The notes below the pieces were generated by a model. The model worked only from the letters and a program-made list of their open reading frames with translations. It was not told where the DNA came from and did no database searches. The translations under genes were made by a program, and so were the position numbers. From an uncultured Parabacteroides sp. (GTDB lineage Bacteria > Bacteroidota > Bacteroidia > Bacteroidales > Tannerellaceae), in the NCBI GenBank assembly GCA_910577325.1, contig CAJTMR010000004.1:177234-185756 (forward strand): a DNA stretch of 8,523 nt, in the 5' to 3' direction. Below, piece after piece: positions 1 to 6,603 of this stretch (positions are counted from its first letter, which is position 1; each line of letters opens with the position of its first letter).

Positions 1-42
1 AGTTTCCTCAAAGCCTATCTATTCTCTTGTTCGTATAAAAAA

Positions 43-50
43 TAAATTTG
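43..50 (+). promoter_or_regulatory. Bacteroidetes -7 promoter element (TAAATTTG) for the phosphorylase gene
   Basis: TAAATTTG fits the Bacteroidetes primary sigma factor -7 consensus TAnnTTTG. No TTTG-like -33 element is seen at the usual 19-21 bp upstream, so the match rests on the -7 box alone. Only 7 nt separate the box from the ATG at 58. Transcription from it would therefore begin a few bases before the start codon and leave almost no 5' leader. Confidence 0.5.
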
Positions 51-57
51 AACCTAT

Positions 58-882
58 ATGAATACAAATGACAATACTTATTATCGCGAAGCGGCCGATT
101 ACCTTTCATCACGCATTACCGGTAATCCGGAAACCGCTATTATCTTAGGCAGCGGCTTGGGTTCCCTTGCCGAACAGATCGAAGAGGCCGTGGTTATTCC
201 TTACAGTGAGATCCCGCATTTTATGCATTCGACAGCCGCAGGACATAAAGGGAACTTCATCTGCGGCAGGTTAGGAGGGAAGCAAGTGCTTGCCATGCAG
301 GGACGTTTCCATTATTATGAGGGCTATACCATGCAGCAAGTGACCTTCCCCGTCCGGGTGATGAAGCTCTTGGGCGTTAAGAACCTGTTGGTTTCCAATG
401 CGGCAGGCGGTATCAATACGAGTTTCAAAGTCGGTGACCTGATGATCATACGCGATCACATCAATATGATGCCTAATCCGCTGATCGGCCCGAATGACGA
501 ACAGTTCGGAACCCGCTTTCCGGATATGACGCGCGCGTATGACCGCGAGTTTATCCGCCTTGTCGAAGAAATTGCCGCGTCCCACGGTATCTCGTTGAAG
601 AAAGGCGTATATGTCGGACTGACAGGCCCTTCTTTCGAGACTCCGGCCGAGTATGCTTTCTACGGCAGGGTTGGAGGCGATGCGATTGGAATGAGTACGG
701 TTCCGGAGGTGATCGTGGCCCGTCATGCCGGTTTGCGTGTATTCGGTATGTCCGTGATTGCAAACGAAGGCTATCATTTTGCCGATGATTTCGTCAATGA
801 CGGGGCCGATGTGATTGTCGCCGCCAATCAAGCGGCTGCGGTCATGACTGTCCTCTTCCGGGAATTGGTTGCCAAGATATAA
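58..882 (+). CDS. Purine nucleoside phosphorylase, family 1 (trimeric type)
   Basis: Cytosolic purine salvage enzyme: it splits purine nucleosides with phosphate into free base and ribose-1-phosphate. The 274 residues match the usual length. The phosphate-binding loop is at GSG 31-33, followed by AGHKG with His63 and RFHYYEG 83-89. NAAGG is at 114-118. GPSFETPAE 190-198 carries the purine-stacking Phe and the base-binding Glu194, and GMSTVPE is at 211-217. Asn236 sits where 6-oxopurine-specific enzymes have Asn, whereas methylthioadenosine phosphorylases have Asp, so inosine or guanosine are the likely substrates. The histidine that contacts the ribose 5'-hydroxyl in mammalian PNP seems absent: the equivalent stretch reads NDGADVI, 248-254. 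The ATG at 58 is the only in-frame start giving a complete N-terminus, and no Shine-Dalgarno precedes it. It is first in a three-gene cluster. Confidence 0.95.
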   Translation: MNTNDNTYYREAADYLSSRITGNPETAIILGSGLGSLAEQIEEAVVIPYSEIPHFMHSTAAGHKGNFICGRLGGKQVLAMQGRFHYYEGYTMQQVTFPVRVMKLLGVKNLLVSNAAGGINTSFKVGDLMIIRDHINMMPNPLIGPNDEQFGTRFPDMTRAYDREFIRLVEEIAASHGISLKKGVYVGLTGPSFETPAEYAFYGRVGGDAIGMSTVPEVIVARHAGLRVFGMSVIANEGYHFADDFVNDGADVIVAANQAAAVMTVLFRELVAKI

Positions 883-887
883 GGAGG
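881..887 (+). promoter_or_regulatory. Strong Shine-Dalgarno sequence overlapping the phosphorylase stop codon
   Basis: AAGGAGG overlaps the last two bases of the TAA stop at 880-882 and ends 7 nt before the ATG at 895. That is textbook complementarity and spacing. Bacteroidetes rarely use such sites, so it is unusual here and suggests translation of the second gene is coupled to termination of the first. A second purine run, AAAGGAG at 888-894, abuts the ATG and is too close to act as the main site. Confidence 0.6.
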
Positions 888-894
888 AAAGGAG

Positions 895-2076
895 ATGAAA
901 AAGTGTTGGATTATGGGGATTGCGGGGTTGGTGCTTTTTGCCGATTGCACCAATCAAGAGAGAGGCAAGAATCAGTATGCCGGTAAGTTGGAGGCAACGC
1001 AACAGCTGGTGGAGACCGGCATCAAACGGTTTCGCCTGAACACGGAGACAAAGAACAGGCCACCTTATCTGCAAATCTGTCAAGACGAATCGGGGGTACA
1101 ACTGCTGACCTTTCTGAATCCACGCGAGAATGCCATCTACTTTTACCGGTATTCCGATACGACCTATTTGAAGCGGATTGTCTTTGAGCGCGAAGGCAGT
1201 AATGCAATTCTCAGCGCAAGCGGTTATTACGTGAAAAGCCCGGATTCCATCTATGTGATGAACCGTCCGATGATTGAAGTCGTATTGACAGACAGCTTGG
1301 GGCAGATACGTAACCGCACCGTCCTGTTGGACAAAAACGATAAAGAATGGGCGTTGACACATCCGCAATATATGTTATCGGCCGTCGTGCCGATGATGAT
1401 GAAAGGTAACCATCTGCTGCTGCCCGGATTTGCCCCATTCCCGGAAACAATGGAGCACAGGGAGCATTTCCGTTTTACGGCAGCTATTGATCTTGCTACA
1501 CAAGCCGTCTCTTATCATCATCTTTATCCGGAATCTTTGTTTGGCAATGGTTCCAACTGGGGTGGCGACCTGATGCAGATGGTTTATCCTGCGTTCACTC
1601 CTGAAGGAAAGATGATACATAGTTTTCCCAATTCGCATGATTTGTATTTCTCGGAATGGAACGACGATGCAATGACCTCCGTCTATGCCGGAAGCAATGA
1701 GGCTGGACCTATCCGTCCGCTGGAATGTAAACCGGGTGAAAAAGTTGCTAACGAACAGTTGCTTTCTTTCTATTTGGAACAAGATTGGTATGCCGCTATC
1801 TTGCATGATCCTTACCGGAAAGTGTATTATCGCTATTTGCAAAAAGCCATTCCGTCTGTTTCTTCCCGGACGCAGTTGAACAGCAAAATGCTTTCTGTCA
1901 TTATCATGGACGAACAATTCCGCTATCTGGGTGAAACCGAAGTCGGTACGGGGGAACAATGGAACTGGAACAACTCATTCGTCACTGCCGAAGGGTTGCA
2001 TATCGAACATTGCGGTACGGAAATAGAAGATGATGATTACCTGACTTTTGGAATCTTCCAACCGAAAGGGGAATAA
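895..2076 (+). CDS. DUF4221 family predicted lipoprotein (beta-propeller-like)
   Basis: A 393-residue envelope protein of a Bacteroidetes family with no assigned biochemical role. The family call comes from several stretches typical of DUF4221: PPYLQ with LLTFLNPRENAIY near residues 56-83, FEREGSNAI about 98-106, SGYYVKSPDSIYV about 109-121, SVYAGS about 262-267, a DPYRKVYYRY segment about 305-314, a MDEQFRYLGE strand, and a C-terminal FVTAEGLHI. These repeated beta-strand-rich segments fit a 6- or 7-bladed propeller. The N-terminus is a signal peptide with Cys18 as the likely lipidated residue. The lipobox is irregular, with Phe15-Ala16-Asp17 before the Cys and an Asp at -1. The start is fixed by the Shine-Dalgarno 12 nt after the previous gene. 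The stop is doubled (TAATAG). Binding or signalling roles are guesses. Confidence 0.85.
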   Translation: MKKCWIMGIAGLVLFADCTNQERGKNQYAGKLEATQQLVETGIKRFRLNTETKNRPPYLQICQDESGVQLLTFLNPRENAIYFYRYSDTTYLKRIVFEREGSNAILSASGYYVKSPDSIYVMNRPMIEVVLTDSLGQIRNRTVLLDKNDKEWALTHPQYMLSAVVPMMMKGNHLLLPGFAPFPETMEHREHFRFTAAIDLATQAVSYHHLYPESLFGNGSNWGGDLMQMVYPAFTPEGKMIHSFPNSHDLYFSEWNDDAMTSVYAGSNEAGPIRPLECKPGEKVANEQLLSFYLEQDWYAAILHDPYRKVYYRYLQKAIPSVSSRTQLNSKMLSVIIMDEQFRYLGETEVGTGEQWNWNNSFVTAEGLHIEHCGTEIEDDDYLTFGIFQPKGE

Positions 2077-2088
2077 TAGGGTGGAACT

Positions 2089-4362
2089 ATGAGTAGTAGG
2101 ATACAGGGAATATTAGCGTTGCTTTTAGCTTCGGTTTCTATAGTCCGTGCGCAACACCAACCGGCAGAACAAGTTTATCTTCAGACCGACAAAGGCCTCT
2201 ACGAACCCGGTGAAGACCTCTGGTTCAAGTCGTATGTGCTTGACCGTGGCTCTCTATCTCTTTCCGGAGGAAGCAGAACTTTGTTCGTTGAAATGCTTGA
2301 TAAAAAGGACAGCATTGTCTGGCAAGAAAAGTATCCGGTACAAGCCGGCATTGCCGACGGTCACATTTATATAGATAAGGAACTGAATCCGGGAGACTAC
2401 CGTATCCATGCCTATACCAGATTCTCCTTTTTGGACGATACCATCCGGCCATTCTATCCTAAGAAGATACGCATCGTAAAGACTATAGCAAACAAAGGAA
2501 ATGATTCCTCCGCACCTTTGGATAGGCGAGTCGCCAAACTGTCCTTTTTCCCGGAAGGAGGTAACCTGATAGAGGGGATACCTGCAAAAGTGGCGTTCAA
2601 GGCGTTGGACGGGAAAGGCATGCCGGTTGCCGTAGAGGGTGTGTTGCAGGAGAACGGACAAACGGTAGCCCGTTTGGAGTCTGTGCACGACGGCATGGGG
2701 AGTTTCATGCTTCGTCCCCGTCAAGGTTCGTCTTACCAAGCCGTGCTGTCCGATGGAAGGACGTTCGCTTTTCCAAAGATAGCGTCTTCTGGACTGTCTT
2801 TGTTCCTTCGTAAACAGACGGATGAATATGTGGAGTTCTATATATCCCAGCCGAAAGGGGCTGTGGCACAGAGAATCCAATTGTCTGGAAAGATGCGCGG
2901 TTCGCTTTGCTGTACGGCAGAAGGCATGTTGCGCGAAAGCCTGAAAGTCCGTATTCCGTTGAAGGAGTTTTCCCGGCAGGGTATCGCAGAGTTTACCTTA
3001 TATAATGAATCCATGCAGCCGGTGGCGGAACGTCTGGTGTATCTTCATCCGCAAAGAAAACTCCATATCCGATTGCGTCCGGATAAGGAGAGGTACAAGA
3101 CAAGGGAGAAAGGCAAGCTTTCCATCCAGGTGTGCGACGGGAACGGGAAACCTGTGCAGGCGCATTTGGGGTTGAGCCTGTTTGATGTCGCTTACAAGAA
3201 TGAGTCTGTCCCTGAAAATATGCTGTCTTATAGCTTCTTGTCTACGGAGATAAAGGGGCATATCCACAACCCGGCTTATTATTTTGATGAAGAAAACAAG
3301 GATCGCCTTCAAGCTTTGGACTTGTTGCTTTTGACGCAAGGATGGAGGAGATATGTCTGGGACAAGGACAGCACTTCTGTCTCTTTGCCTTTCTTGTCCG
3401 ATGAAATACAGGGCAGGCAAGTCATAGGCAAGAAAAAGAAGCAGCAAGAAGTCGGTAACAACAGCCAGTTGCTTCAAATCTGCGGTCCGAATGCCGACAG
3501 CCGGTTTATCATGACGGATTCTTCGGGTCGTTTCACGGTTCCGACGGAACTGCTGGTTGCTCTGAGAGGCGGCTATGTGTATGTTAAACCGATGTTGGAC
3601 AAGGATGAATATAAGCCGGAGGTGTTCTTTGACGGTGATTTTTCACGGGTGGATAGTTTGCGCCGCTATTGCAAGTCCTATCAGGCTTATCAGGACATCG
3701 CCTTGTTACCATCCGATAGATTACCGAAGGAAAATCTTGTGATAAGTCAGGACAGCAGTATTTTGTTGTCGGAAGTGACAGTGACAGGGACGAAAGGCAG
3801 GGTGTTTCGGGATAGGATGATGGGGCGGTTGGATAGTTTGGCACAGATGAGTCTAAATAATATTTATGTTTGTTCTTCTTGTGGGCTTCTCTTGAATTAT
3901 AAATCAGATTATCAAGGACATCATGCTGTTAATAATTGTCCGGCAAAAGGGAAAAAACAACCGGTTGATGGTGAAACGTACCCAATAGCCAAATATCAAC
4001 ATTATGGGACTCAGAAAGGTGGGGTTGCCTTTACTGTTATTGATAGACAGAATGTTGTTTATCATGCTCCTAAACTAAGTGAGGAAGAACTTCTCCGCAT
4101 GAATAATCTGTTCCGTGTCAAAGGTTATTATGGTAAAAGAGAATTTTACCAACCCGATGAACTTGAAATGCAAAGTCCGATACCGGATGCCCGGAACGTC
4201 TTGTTGTGGAAACCGGATATAATCACCGATGAACGGGGAAAAGCGGAAGTGGAGTTCTTCTGTTCGGATATCAATACTGGCTTTGTAGGAGTGATAGAGG
4301 GTACGGACGGTGTTGGGAATATAGGTTCGTCAGGGTGTGAATTTCGGGTGATGAAGTATTAG
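2089..4362 (+). CDS. Secreted MG2/macroglobulin-like protein with a TonB-plug-like segment
   Basis: A 757-residue exported protein. Residues 1-21 form a signal peptide with a likely signal peptidase I site at VRA|Q. An MG2-type beta-sandwich follows from about residue 28 (VYLQTDKGLYEPGEDLWF), then a second sandwich starting at LSFFPEGG 151-158. A macroglobulin-like strand region near 335-375 includes DKERYKTREKGKLSI. The family-typical LTQGWRRY lies at 415-422. SEVTVTG at 561-567 resembles the entry to a TonB-receptor plug. A closing sandwich begins with LLWKPDI around 705 and FCSD 724-727. Cys595, Cys598 and Cys617, with His611-His612, form a cysteine-rich patch in an AT-rich stretch. No GCGEQ thioester exists, so it is not a classical alpha-2-macroglobulin protease trap. 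It starts 12 nt after the DUF4221 gene, behind only a weak purine-rich site, so co-transcription is likely. Its partner is unknown; an outer-membrane or secretion-accessory role is possible. Confidence 0.85.
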   Translation: MSSRIQGILALLLASVSIVRAQHQPAEQVYLQTDKGLYEPGEDLWFKSYVLDRGSLSLSGGSRTLFVEMLDKKDSIVWQEKYPVQAGIADGHIYIDKELNPGDYRIHAYTRFSFLDDTIRPFYPKKIRIVKTIANKGNDSSAPLDRRVAKLSFFPEGGNLIEGIPAKVAFKALDGKGMPVAVEGVLQENGQTVARLESVHDGMGSFMLRPRQGSSYQAVLSDGRTFAFPKIASSGLSLFLRKQTDEYVEFYISQPKGAVAQRIQLSGKMRGSLCCTAEGMLRESLKVRIPLKEFSRQGIAEFTLYNESMQPVAERLVYLHPQRKLHIRLRPDKERYKTREKGKLSIQVCDGNGKPVQAHLGLSLFDVAYKNESVPENMLSYSFLSTEIKGHIHNPAYYFDEENKDRLQALDLLLLTQGWRRYVWDKDSTSVSLPFLSDEIQGRQVIGKKKKQQEVGNNSQLLQICGPNADSRFIMTDSSGRFTVPTELLVALRGGYVYVKPMLDKDEYKPEVFFDGDFSRVDSLRRYCKSYQAYQDIALLPSDRLPKENLVISQDSSILLSEVTVTGTKGRVFRDRMMGRLDSLAQMSLNNIYVCSSCGLLLNYKSDYQGHHAVNNCPAKGKKQPVDGETYPIAKYQHYGTQKGGVAFTVIDRQNVVYHAPKLSEEELLRMNNLFRVKGYYGKREFYQPDELEMQSPIPDARNVLLWKPDIITDERGKAEVEFFCSDINTGFVGVIEGTDGVGNIGSSGCEFRVMKY

Positions 4363-4383
4363 CTATGACTTATCCATCGAAAT

Positions 4384-4405
4384 GCAAATCTTTCAGTATA
4401 TTTGC
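4384..4405 (+). promoter_or_regulatory. -7 element (TATATTTG, 4397-4404) with overlapping inverted repeat
   Basis: TATATTTG fits TAnnTTTG and lies 30 nt before the protease ATG at 4435, giving a leader of roughly 25 nt. A -33 TTTG is not evident at the expected distance. GCAAAT (4384-4389) and its complement ATTTGC (4400-4405) flank a 10-nt spacer, and the right arm overlaps the -7 box. The pair could be an operator half-site pair or chance in AT-rich sequence. No strong terminator is visible after the preceding gene. Confidence 0.45.
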
Positions 4406-4434
4406 CATAATCATATATAAAAGACATTTTCAAG

Positions 4435-5751
4435 ATGAAAAAGAGTTGGATTATCAGAGTTTTTTGGGGCATTCTCATGTTGGGTATGGCGATGGGGGCG
4501 AAAGCGCAAGTGGCAGATATGCGTGTAGGTGAACTGCTCAACAGTAGTGATTGGTTTACGCTTGAAAAAGAATATCCTTTGCTTAAAGACAGTGTACAGA
4601 CACCCTTGCTCGGGCTGATGTCCGAAGCCTTGTTGGGCTATTATTTCAATCGCCCGGACGAAACACTGGCATGCGTGGATTCGTTGTTGCGGTATCATCA
4701 GGAAGAGCTTGGACTGGACAATATCACGTCGATGTTGATGGTCAGGTCTGCCACAGAGGCTAAACGGGGTAATTATGCTGTGGCAGCCGATGTGCTGAAA
4801 GACTTTGCTTCTCAGTTGAGGGCACAAGGGGTGGAGATGGACTATACGCCGATAGACAAGGCTGTTCAGCATTATAACTATTCCCGCAACTACCTGCCGA
4901 TGAGTGTGGAGCGCCCGGAGGGTGATGTTGTGATAGCGATGGCCAATGATAACATTGTGCTGAAAATAGAGAACGACACTGTGCCGAGGGGGACTACCCT
5001 GCAAGTGCCCGTGGTTGTGGGTGGCAAGGAGTACCAAGCGATATTTGATACCGGATCTGGTTCTACGTTTATGTCGGCAGCATTTGCTGAAAAGGTAGGT
5101 GTGAACGTGGTTGCCGATTCTTTCTTGATACAGGGGGGACGCCAGGTTTATGGATATTGGGGTTTCATGGATAGCATGCGGCTTGGTGGTATCACAGTGA
5201 GGAACATACCTGTGGCTATAAATCCGGATACGACATTGAACAAGGTGGCAGACATAGATTTCCTTATCGGGGCAGATGTGATGGCTTTACTGGGCGAAGT
5301 GCAGATATTCCCGCACGATGGCAAGATTGTGGTTCCGGCACAACCCACAGCGAAGCCTGCTGATGGCAGTAATATGTATATGGATGGCTCCTCGTTGATA
5401 ATAAAGGGTGAAAGTGGCGGAAAGGCATACGGGTTTCTCTTTGATACGGGTAATGGCATGGCGGCTCTGTCATATAGTTTCTATGAAAGAAACAAGGTGG
5501 AGATTGATATGAAAGCCAAACGTGTGAGGCGGCTTACCGGTGGAGTGGGTGCCGTGGAGGAGCGAGATGTGCTGGTTCTGCCCGTATGGGCGCTCTCTTT
5601 TGGCGGAAGGAGCTTGGAATTCCGAGATATGGTAGTGACGATTGAAGGCGACAAACTTGTGCCATACGCAGGCAATATAGGCATGGCACTTGTTAATCAG
5701 TTCGAAAAGGTGGCTATCAATTTTGATGACTGCTTTGTTGTGTTTGAGTAG
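4435..5751 (+). CDS. Secreted retropepsin-like aspartic protease with two catalytic lobes
   Basis: A 438-residue exported protein. The N-terminal signal peptide ends near AKA|Q (residues 23-26). A helical region of roughly 30-150 is possibly TPR-like (LLGLMSEALLGYYF and similar helices). Two retropepsin lobes follow. Lobe 1 has the active-site FDTGSGS with Asp205, and the paired hydrophobic-Gly motif FLIGADVMALLG about 80 residues later. Lobe 2 has FDTGNG with Asp337, and a matching GNIGMALVNQF near the C-terminus. Retroviral-type proteases need two Asp-Thr-Gly units to make one active site, so this single chain could build an internal pseudo-dimer in the periplasm or on the surface. The start is the only good one before the signal peptide. 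Codon use differs from the phosphorylase: 12 of 23 Ile codons are ATA. It follows the MG2 gene by 72 nt but has its own -7 element. The substrate is unknown. Confidence 0.88.
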   Translation: MKKSWIIRVFWGILMLGMAMGAKAQVADMRVGELLNSSDWFTLEKEYPLLKDSVQTPLLGLMSEALLGYYFNRPDETLACVDSLLRYHQEELGLDNITSMLMVRSATEAKRGNYAVAADVLKDFASQLRAQGVEMDYTPIDKAVQHYNYSRNYLPMSVERPEGDVVIAMANDNIVLKIENDTVPRGTTLQVPVVVGGKEYQAIFDTGSGSTFMSAAFAEKVGVNVVADSFLIQGGRQVYGYWGFMDSMRLGGITVRNIPVAINPDTTLNKVADIDFLIGADVMALLGEVQIFPHDGKIVVPAQPTAKPADGSNMYMDGSSLIIKGESGGKAYGFLFDTGNGMAALSYSFYERNKVEIDMKAKRVRRLTGGVGAVEERDVLVLPVWALSFGGRSLEFRDMVVTIEGDKLVPYAGNIGMALVNQFEKVAINFDDCFVVFE

Positions 5752-5801
5752 TTTGTTTCCCTTTTCTTTCATGGTCAAGCATGGGACTCGGAAGTATTAT
5801 G

Positions 5802-5809
5802 TATTTTTG
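5802..5809 (+). promoter_or_regulatory. -7 promoter element (TATTTTTG) immediately before a start codon
   Basis: TATTTTTG fits TAnnTTTG and ends 5 nt before the ATG at 5815. Initiation at the usual distance from this box would fall at or next to the A of the start codon, predicting a leaderless or nearly leaderless mRNA. No -33 TTTG is found at 19-21 bp upstream. The 63-nt gap after the protease gene has no convincing hairpin terminator, so read-through from upstream is also possible. Confidence 0.5.
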
Positions 5810-5814
5810 TAAGT

Positions 5815-6603
5815 ATGAAAACATTTGTAATAGCAGGATGCGGACGGCTTGCCGGAATCGTTTCGGAAGCTGTCGTCAAAGGGTTGTTGCCCGAATATGA
5901 GTTGGTGGGAGTCTATTCGCGTACGGTAGCCAAGGCGGAACGTATTGCCGGCCGGATGGCAGAGGCAGGGAAAAGTTGTGCCGTCTGTACTACGGCGGAT
6001 GAGTTGCTGGCCTTGAAACCCGATATACTGGTGGAGACGGCTTCTCCGGCCGCTCTTCGGGAGTTCGCTGTTCCGGCGTTGAAGAACGGGACTTCCATCG
6101 TGACCCTTTCGATCGGTGCGCTGGCCGATGATGCGTTTTATCGGGAAGTATGCGAAACGGCCAAGGAGAACGGGACACGTATCTATATCGCTTCGGGGGC
6201 TACCGGAGGGTTCGATGTCTTGCGCACAGCAGCCTTGATGGGGAATGCGACTGCCCGTTTCTACAATGAAAAGGGACCTGATGCCTTAAAAGGAACACCG
6301 GTCTATGAGGAAGCTTTGCAGAAAGGGCAGAAGGTCGTGTTTACCGGCAATGCGGTGGAAGCCATCCGCCTGTTCCCTACGAAAGTGAATGTCACGGTAG
6401 CTGCCTCACGTGCTTCTGTCGGTCCGGAAGCCATGCAGGTGACCATACAGTCGACCCCCGGATTTAAGGGGGACACCCAGCGGGTGGAGATCAGGAACGA
6501 CCAGGTACATGCCGTGGTGGATGTGTACAGTGCGACGGCCGAGATAGCAGGATGGTCGGTTGTGAACACCCTGCTTAATATCGTTTCACCCGTTGTATTC
6601 TGA
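5815..6603 (+). CDS. Aspartate dehydrogenase-like NAD(P)-dependent oxidoreductase
   Basis: A 262-residue cytosolic Rossmann protein whose architecture matches the L-aspartate dehydrogenase family, including length. Nucleotide binding is shown by GCGRLA at 8-13; Ala in the last position is often seen in NADP-preferring enzymes. Family-typical blocks follow in order: ETASPAA 74-80, LSIGAL 98-103, SGATGGFD 127-134, and GNAVEAIRLFPTKVNV about 178-193. The conserved catalytic His after the DP segment of known enzymes aligns here with Gln222 (GDTQRVEI). The C-terminal asparagine-rich NPKTS-type block is replaced by YSATAEIAG. It may therefore catalyse something other than aspartate oxidation or imino-aspartate formation. 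No nadA, nadB or nadC neighbour is present. Its last 18 bp overlap the converging downstream gene. Confidence 0.8.
   Translation: MKTFVIAGCGRLAGIVSEAVVKGLLPEYELVGVYSRTVAKAERIAGRMAEAGKSCAVCTTADELLALKPDILVETASPAALREFAVPALKNGTSIVTLSIGALADDAFYREVCETAKENGTRIYIASGATGGFDVLRTAALMGNATARFYNEKGPDALKGTPVYEEALQKGQKVVFTGNAVEAIRLFPTKVNVTVAASRASVGPEAMQVTIQSTPGFKGDTQRVEIRNDQVHAVVDVYSATAEIAGWSVVNTLLNIVSPVVF
6586..6603. other. 18-bp convergent overlap of two coding 3' ends
   Basis: The plus-strand stop TGA is at 6601-6603 and the minus-strand stop, read as TGA from 6588 to 6586, lies inside the plus gene. The shared bases encode SPVVF at the end of the aspartate-dehydrogenase-like protein and SEYNG at the end of the hydroxyacid-dehydrogenase-like protein. 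With no room for an intergenic terminator, transcripts from either side must run into the other gene. Confidence 0.9.

Noticed and set aside
271..1368. A 365-codon open frame on the minus strand across the phosphorylase and DUF4221 genes
   Set aside because: It lies antisense to two confidently identified genes, shows no recognisable family, signal or motif, and starts without promoter support. It is best explained as a by-product of plus-strand codon usage.
2089..4362. True alpha-2-macroglobulin protease trap
   Set aside because: No GCGEQ thioester is present and the protein, at 757 residues, is far shorter than bacterial alpha-2-macroglobulins. Only the MG2-like sandwiches are shared.
2089..4362. 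TonB-dependent outer-membrane receptor
   Set aside because: A plug-like SEVTVTG segment is present but no beta-barrel of several hundred residues follows it.
4411..5037. A 208-codon minus-strand frame opposite the protease N-terminal half
   Set aside because: The plus-strand protein has a signal peptide and catalytic motifs, whereas the antisense translation is Cys/His-rich with no fold I recognise.
5752..5814. Rho-independent terminator after the protease gene
   Set aside because: There are T-rich runs and a CATGG direct repeat, but no stable GC-rich stem directly before a T tract.
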